From NCBI GenBank assembly GCA_021789895.1, contig JAJYIU010000028.1, positions 1 to 42,945 of the forward strand: a stretch of DNA of 42,945 nt, in the 5' to 3' direction. The stretch is from Acidobacteriota bacterium. GTDB taxonomy: Bacteria; Acidobacteriota; Terriglobia; Terriglobales; SCQP01. This document shows positions 41,137-42,945 of this stretch, piece by piece (the first letter of the stretch is position 1; each line of letters starts with the position of its first letter). The notes beneath the pieces were generated by a model. The model did no database searches and was not told where the DNA came from. It saw only the letters and a program-made list of their open reading frames with translations. The translations under genes and the position numbers were made by a program.

Positions 41137-41258
41137 GCGTAAATCAATGACGGACGCCGGTACCCAGCAGAAACCCCCGGCCTTTCCCACCCGATCTCAG
41201 CTTTGAATTCCCGTGGAGTTTGAATTCCCGTGGAGGACGCGCGGGCCGCCGCTACCGG
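41137..41258 (+). repeat. diverged ~110-bp upstream element, copy at the MFS gene
   Basis: Counterpart of 39492-39599. This copy contains an exact tandem duplication of the 17-mer TTTGAATTCCCGTGGAG (41202-41218 and 41219-41235) that is absent, in diverged form single, from the hldE copy. Confidence 0.65.
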
Positions 41259-41262
41259 CTGC

Positions 41263-41268
41263 TATAGT
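41263..41268 (+). promoter_or_regulatory. extended -10 box of the MFS gene (leaderless type)
   Basis: TATAGT preceded by TGC (TGN extended -10), 8 bases before ATG 41277. There is no Shine-Dalgarno and no -35 match at normal spacing. Confidence 0.5.
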
Positions 41269-41276
41269 GGACTCCG

Positions 41277-42479
41277 ATGCCGGATGCGAAAGTTTTTTCG
41301 CGCGACGTTCTGCTGATTTCCTTCTCGGCCTTCTTCGCCGATCTCGGCTATCAAGGCGTGACCGCGCTATTTCCGCTCTACCTGGTGCTCGCCCGGCATG
41401 CGCCGGTGTACGCCTATGGCTTGATCACCGCGGCGAGCTTTGGCGTGGGCTCGTTGTTCGCCTGGCTTGGCGGCCACGCCGGCGACCGCTGGGACCGGAA
41501 GCGGACCGCGATTGCGGGCAATCTCTTCATCCCGCTGATGTCGCTGAGCGGGCTGTTCGTGAACGCCTGGGCGGCCGGCGCGTTTTTCATTCTCGGCTGG
41601 TGGGCGCGCTATTTCCGCACCCCGTCGCGGCGGGCGCTGCTGGTGGATGTCTCGCCGCCGGAGGCGCGCGCGAAAGTATTCGGCTTCCTGCACGCGCTCG
41701 ATATCGGCGGCGGCATGTTCTCGGTCCTGTTCGCGCTGTTTTTCGTCCTGGTAATGAAACTGCCCATTGGCCGGATCATTTTCCTATCCATCCTCCCGCT
41801 GCTCGTCTCCACCGCGCTGCTGCTGCTGGTCCGGCGCGAGCGGCAGTATCCGCCGGCCCCGCCTGCACCGCCGGCATCGTCTTCGGAGCAGGAACGGGAA
41901 AGGTCGCGGAAAAAAACGCTATATCTCGCCCTGCTTGCGGCTGCCACCTGCTACGGATTTAGCTTCTATAACGCCGGCTATCCGGTGCTGACCGCCGCGA
42001 TGCATCAACATTCCGGGTATGCGCTCGGCTTGCTCGCCTACTTTATTTATCTCGGGGTTTCCGCGCTCAGCGGCTATGCCCTGGGCGCGCGCCGGCCGCG
42101 GGCGCTGCGGGCGCTGTGGCGGCTGGGCTACCTGCCCTCCGCCATCGCCTCGCTGCTCATTGCCGCCAGCCTCTATTTCCATCTGCCCGCGCTGGCCTTT
42201 TATCTCTTCGTCGCCGGGCTCGGCCTGAGCATGGGCGCGGTCGAAACCTTCGAGCCGACCGCCGCCTCGCAGTTGGTCGAATCCCCGGCCCTGGCCCGCG
42301 GCATGGGCTGGCTGTCGGTGGCGCGCAGCCTCGGACAATTCGTTTCCAACCTCATCATGGGACTACTCTTCTCCTTTAGCCAGGCGCTCGCTTACGGCTA
42401 TGCCTTTGCCGCTTCGCTCGCCGCCACCGCGATACTGGCGGCGGCCGATCTGGCCCATCCCCCCGGCGGCCGCCGCTAA
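41277..42479 (+). CDS. major facilitator superfamily transporter
   Basis: 400 residues with about 12 predicted membrane helices and a charged cytoplasmic loop in the middle (residues about 185-215, Pro-rich then ERERSRKK). The MFS loop 2-3 motif is GGHAGDRWDRKRT near residues 64-76 (G...DR..RK), and a second, weaker version lies in the other half. The substrate cannot be inferred; the sequence resembles drug/sugar exporters only in general. ATG 41277 has no ribosome-binding site but a -10 box 8 bases upstream. It lies downstream of hldE on the same strand, yet appears to have its own promoter. The stop codons TAA TAG follow in tandem. Confidence 0.87.
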   Translation: MPDAKVFSRDVLLISFSAFFADLGYQGVTALFPLYLVLARHAPVYAYGLITAASFGVGSLFAWLGGHAGDRWDRKRTAIAGNLFIPLMSLSGLFVNAWAAGAFFILGWWARYFRTPSRRALLVDVSPPEARAKVFGFLHALDIGGGMFSVLFALFFVLVMKLPIGRIIFLSILPLLVSTALLLLVRRERQYPPAPPAPPASSSEQERERSRKKTLYLALLAAATCYGFSFYNAGYPVLTAAMHQHSGYALGLLAYFIYLGVSALSGYALGARRPRALRALWRLGYLPSAIASLLIAASLYFHLPALAFYLFVAGLGLSMGAVETFEPTAASQLVESPALARGMGWLSVARSLGQFVSNLIMGLLFSFSQALAYGYAFAASLAATAILAAADLAHPPGGRR

Positions 42480-42945
42480 TAGGCGGACAGCTATACAACA
42501 ACAAACGGGATGAGACACGCGGGCGGACAAGAAGCGGGCGAAGGCGGCGGCAAAGGTTTGATCTGGAATGAATTAACACGATGAACAGGCGTGCGGGCGA
42601 AAACGCCAGGTGTCTCGTTTCTCATTAGAGAATGCTCATAAAAGCGGCCAGCTTGCAGCCAGCAGGCATCAGCCGGGCAGGCGCCGGGGGCGAGAACGGC
42701 CGCGGAGGGGGAAAGCGGCTGCATTTGGACACACCAATCGCACGAGCGCGGCGGATGAGGAATATCCGCCGTTCAGAAGCCGCTAATCAGAAAACCATCA
42801 GCGTTCAACCGATGGATAATGAATAAAAACTCGATTTGGCAGTCGCGAAAAAATTAACGGGCCGGCAAACTTCCGACAGCCCCGCCGGCACAGGGGCAAC
42901 CAGGCACCGCGAGATGACCGGTCTCGCAGGCGCCGGCGGCGGTAG
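42480..42945. other. window end without a supported gene
   Basis: 466 bases, somewhat richer in A and T than the rest. Readings of 60-80 codons on either strand (42491-42724 minus, 42632-42826 plus) lack start signals and protein-like patterns. The only clear structure is an 8-bp hairpin (CGGCGGAT 42749-42756, ATCCGCCG 42764-42771). No T-run follows it. The next gene presumably begins beyond the window. Confidence 0.45.

Noticed and set aside
42632-42826. 64-codon reading near the window end
   Set aside because: No ribosome-binding site or recognisable domain; basic composition typical of chance readings.

Overview
The window (about 43 kb, GC-rich, roughly 65% GC by eye) looks like a chromosomal segment of an Acidobacteriota bacterium, probably class Terriglobia. 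This is inferred from gene content, since no rRNA or other marker gene is present. Supporting content: a secreted GloVer-repeat protein, many secreted glycoside hydrolases (GH127, GH92, GH3 and a TIM-barrel hydrolase), an M13 peptidase, and a diderm envelope shown by hldE, lolA and a CusABC-type efflux system. I find no tRNA, rRNA, CRISPR array, transposase or integrase gene.

Layout. 1-126: one copy of a perfect 126-bp repeat, cut by the window edge. 136-4020 (+): GH127 arabinofuranosidase-like enzyme and a TIM-barrel hydrolase. 4021-4273: AT-rich spacer with GGGTGCCGTTT repeats. 4274-5974 (-): gamma-glutamyltranspeptidase, divergent from GH92 (6140-8452, +). 8501-10486 (-): P1B-like ATPase with an atypical GAC motif where CPC is expected. 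10789-10971 (+): tiny membrane protein. 10999-13050 (-): M13 metallopeptidase. 13364-20761 (-): type IV pilus / type II secretion inner-membrane operon, read in the order F, E, M, N, O, P-like, pseudopilin, CPBP-type membrane protein. 21255-23396 (-): GloVer protein. 23784-26555 (-): GH3 with an inserted domain. 26715-27446 (-): LolA. 27746-32200: polysaccharide block (NusG-like antiterminator, UDP-xylose synthase-like enzyme, GDP-mannose 4,6-dehydratase, WecA/MraY-type transferase). 32292-39360 (+): copper/silver-type RND efflux operon with a Cys-rich leader protein, CusC, CusB, CusA and a NosL-like Cys protein. 39361-39486: second copy of the 126-bp repeat, inverted. 39653-42479 (+): hldE and an MFS transporter, each preceded by a related ~110-bp sequence and a -10 box almost touching the start codon.

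How the parts fit. The hydrolases, mostly with Sec or Tat-like signals, suggest scavenging of plant or microbial glycans; GGT and M13 handle peptides. The pilus/secretion operon could export or assemble surface structures but has no secretin here. The polysaccharide block makes nucleotide sugars and a lipid-linked first sugar for an exopolysaccharide or O-antigen, possibly under antitermination. The efflux operon is tightly coupled (ATGA overlaps between CusB/CusA and CusA/NosL-like).

The most unusual observations are the exact 126-bp inverted repeat bracketing about 39 kb, the leaderless-type promoters with a shared upstream element, the P-type ATPase lacking the CPx proline, and the NosL-like protein sitting where a CusF chaperone might be expected.
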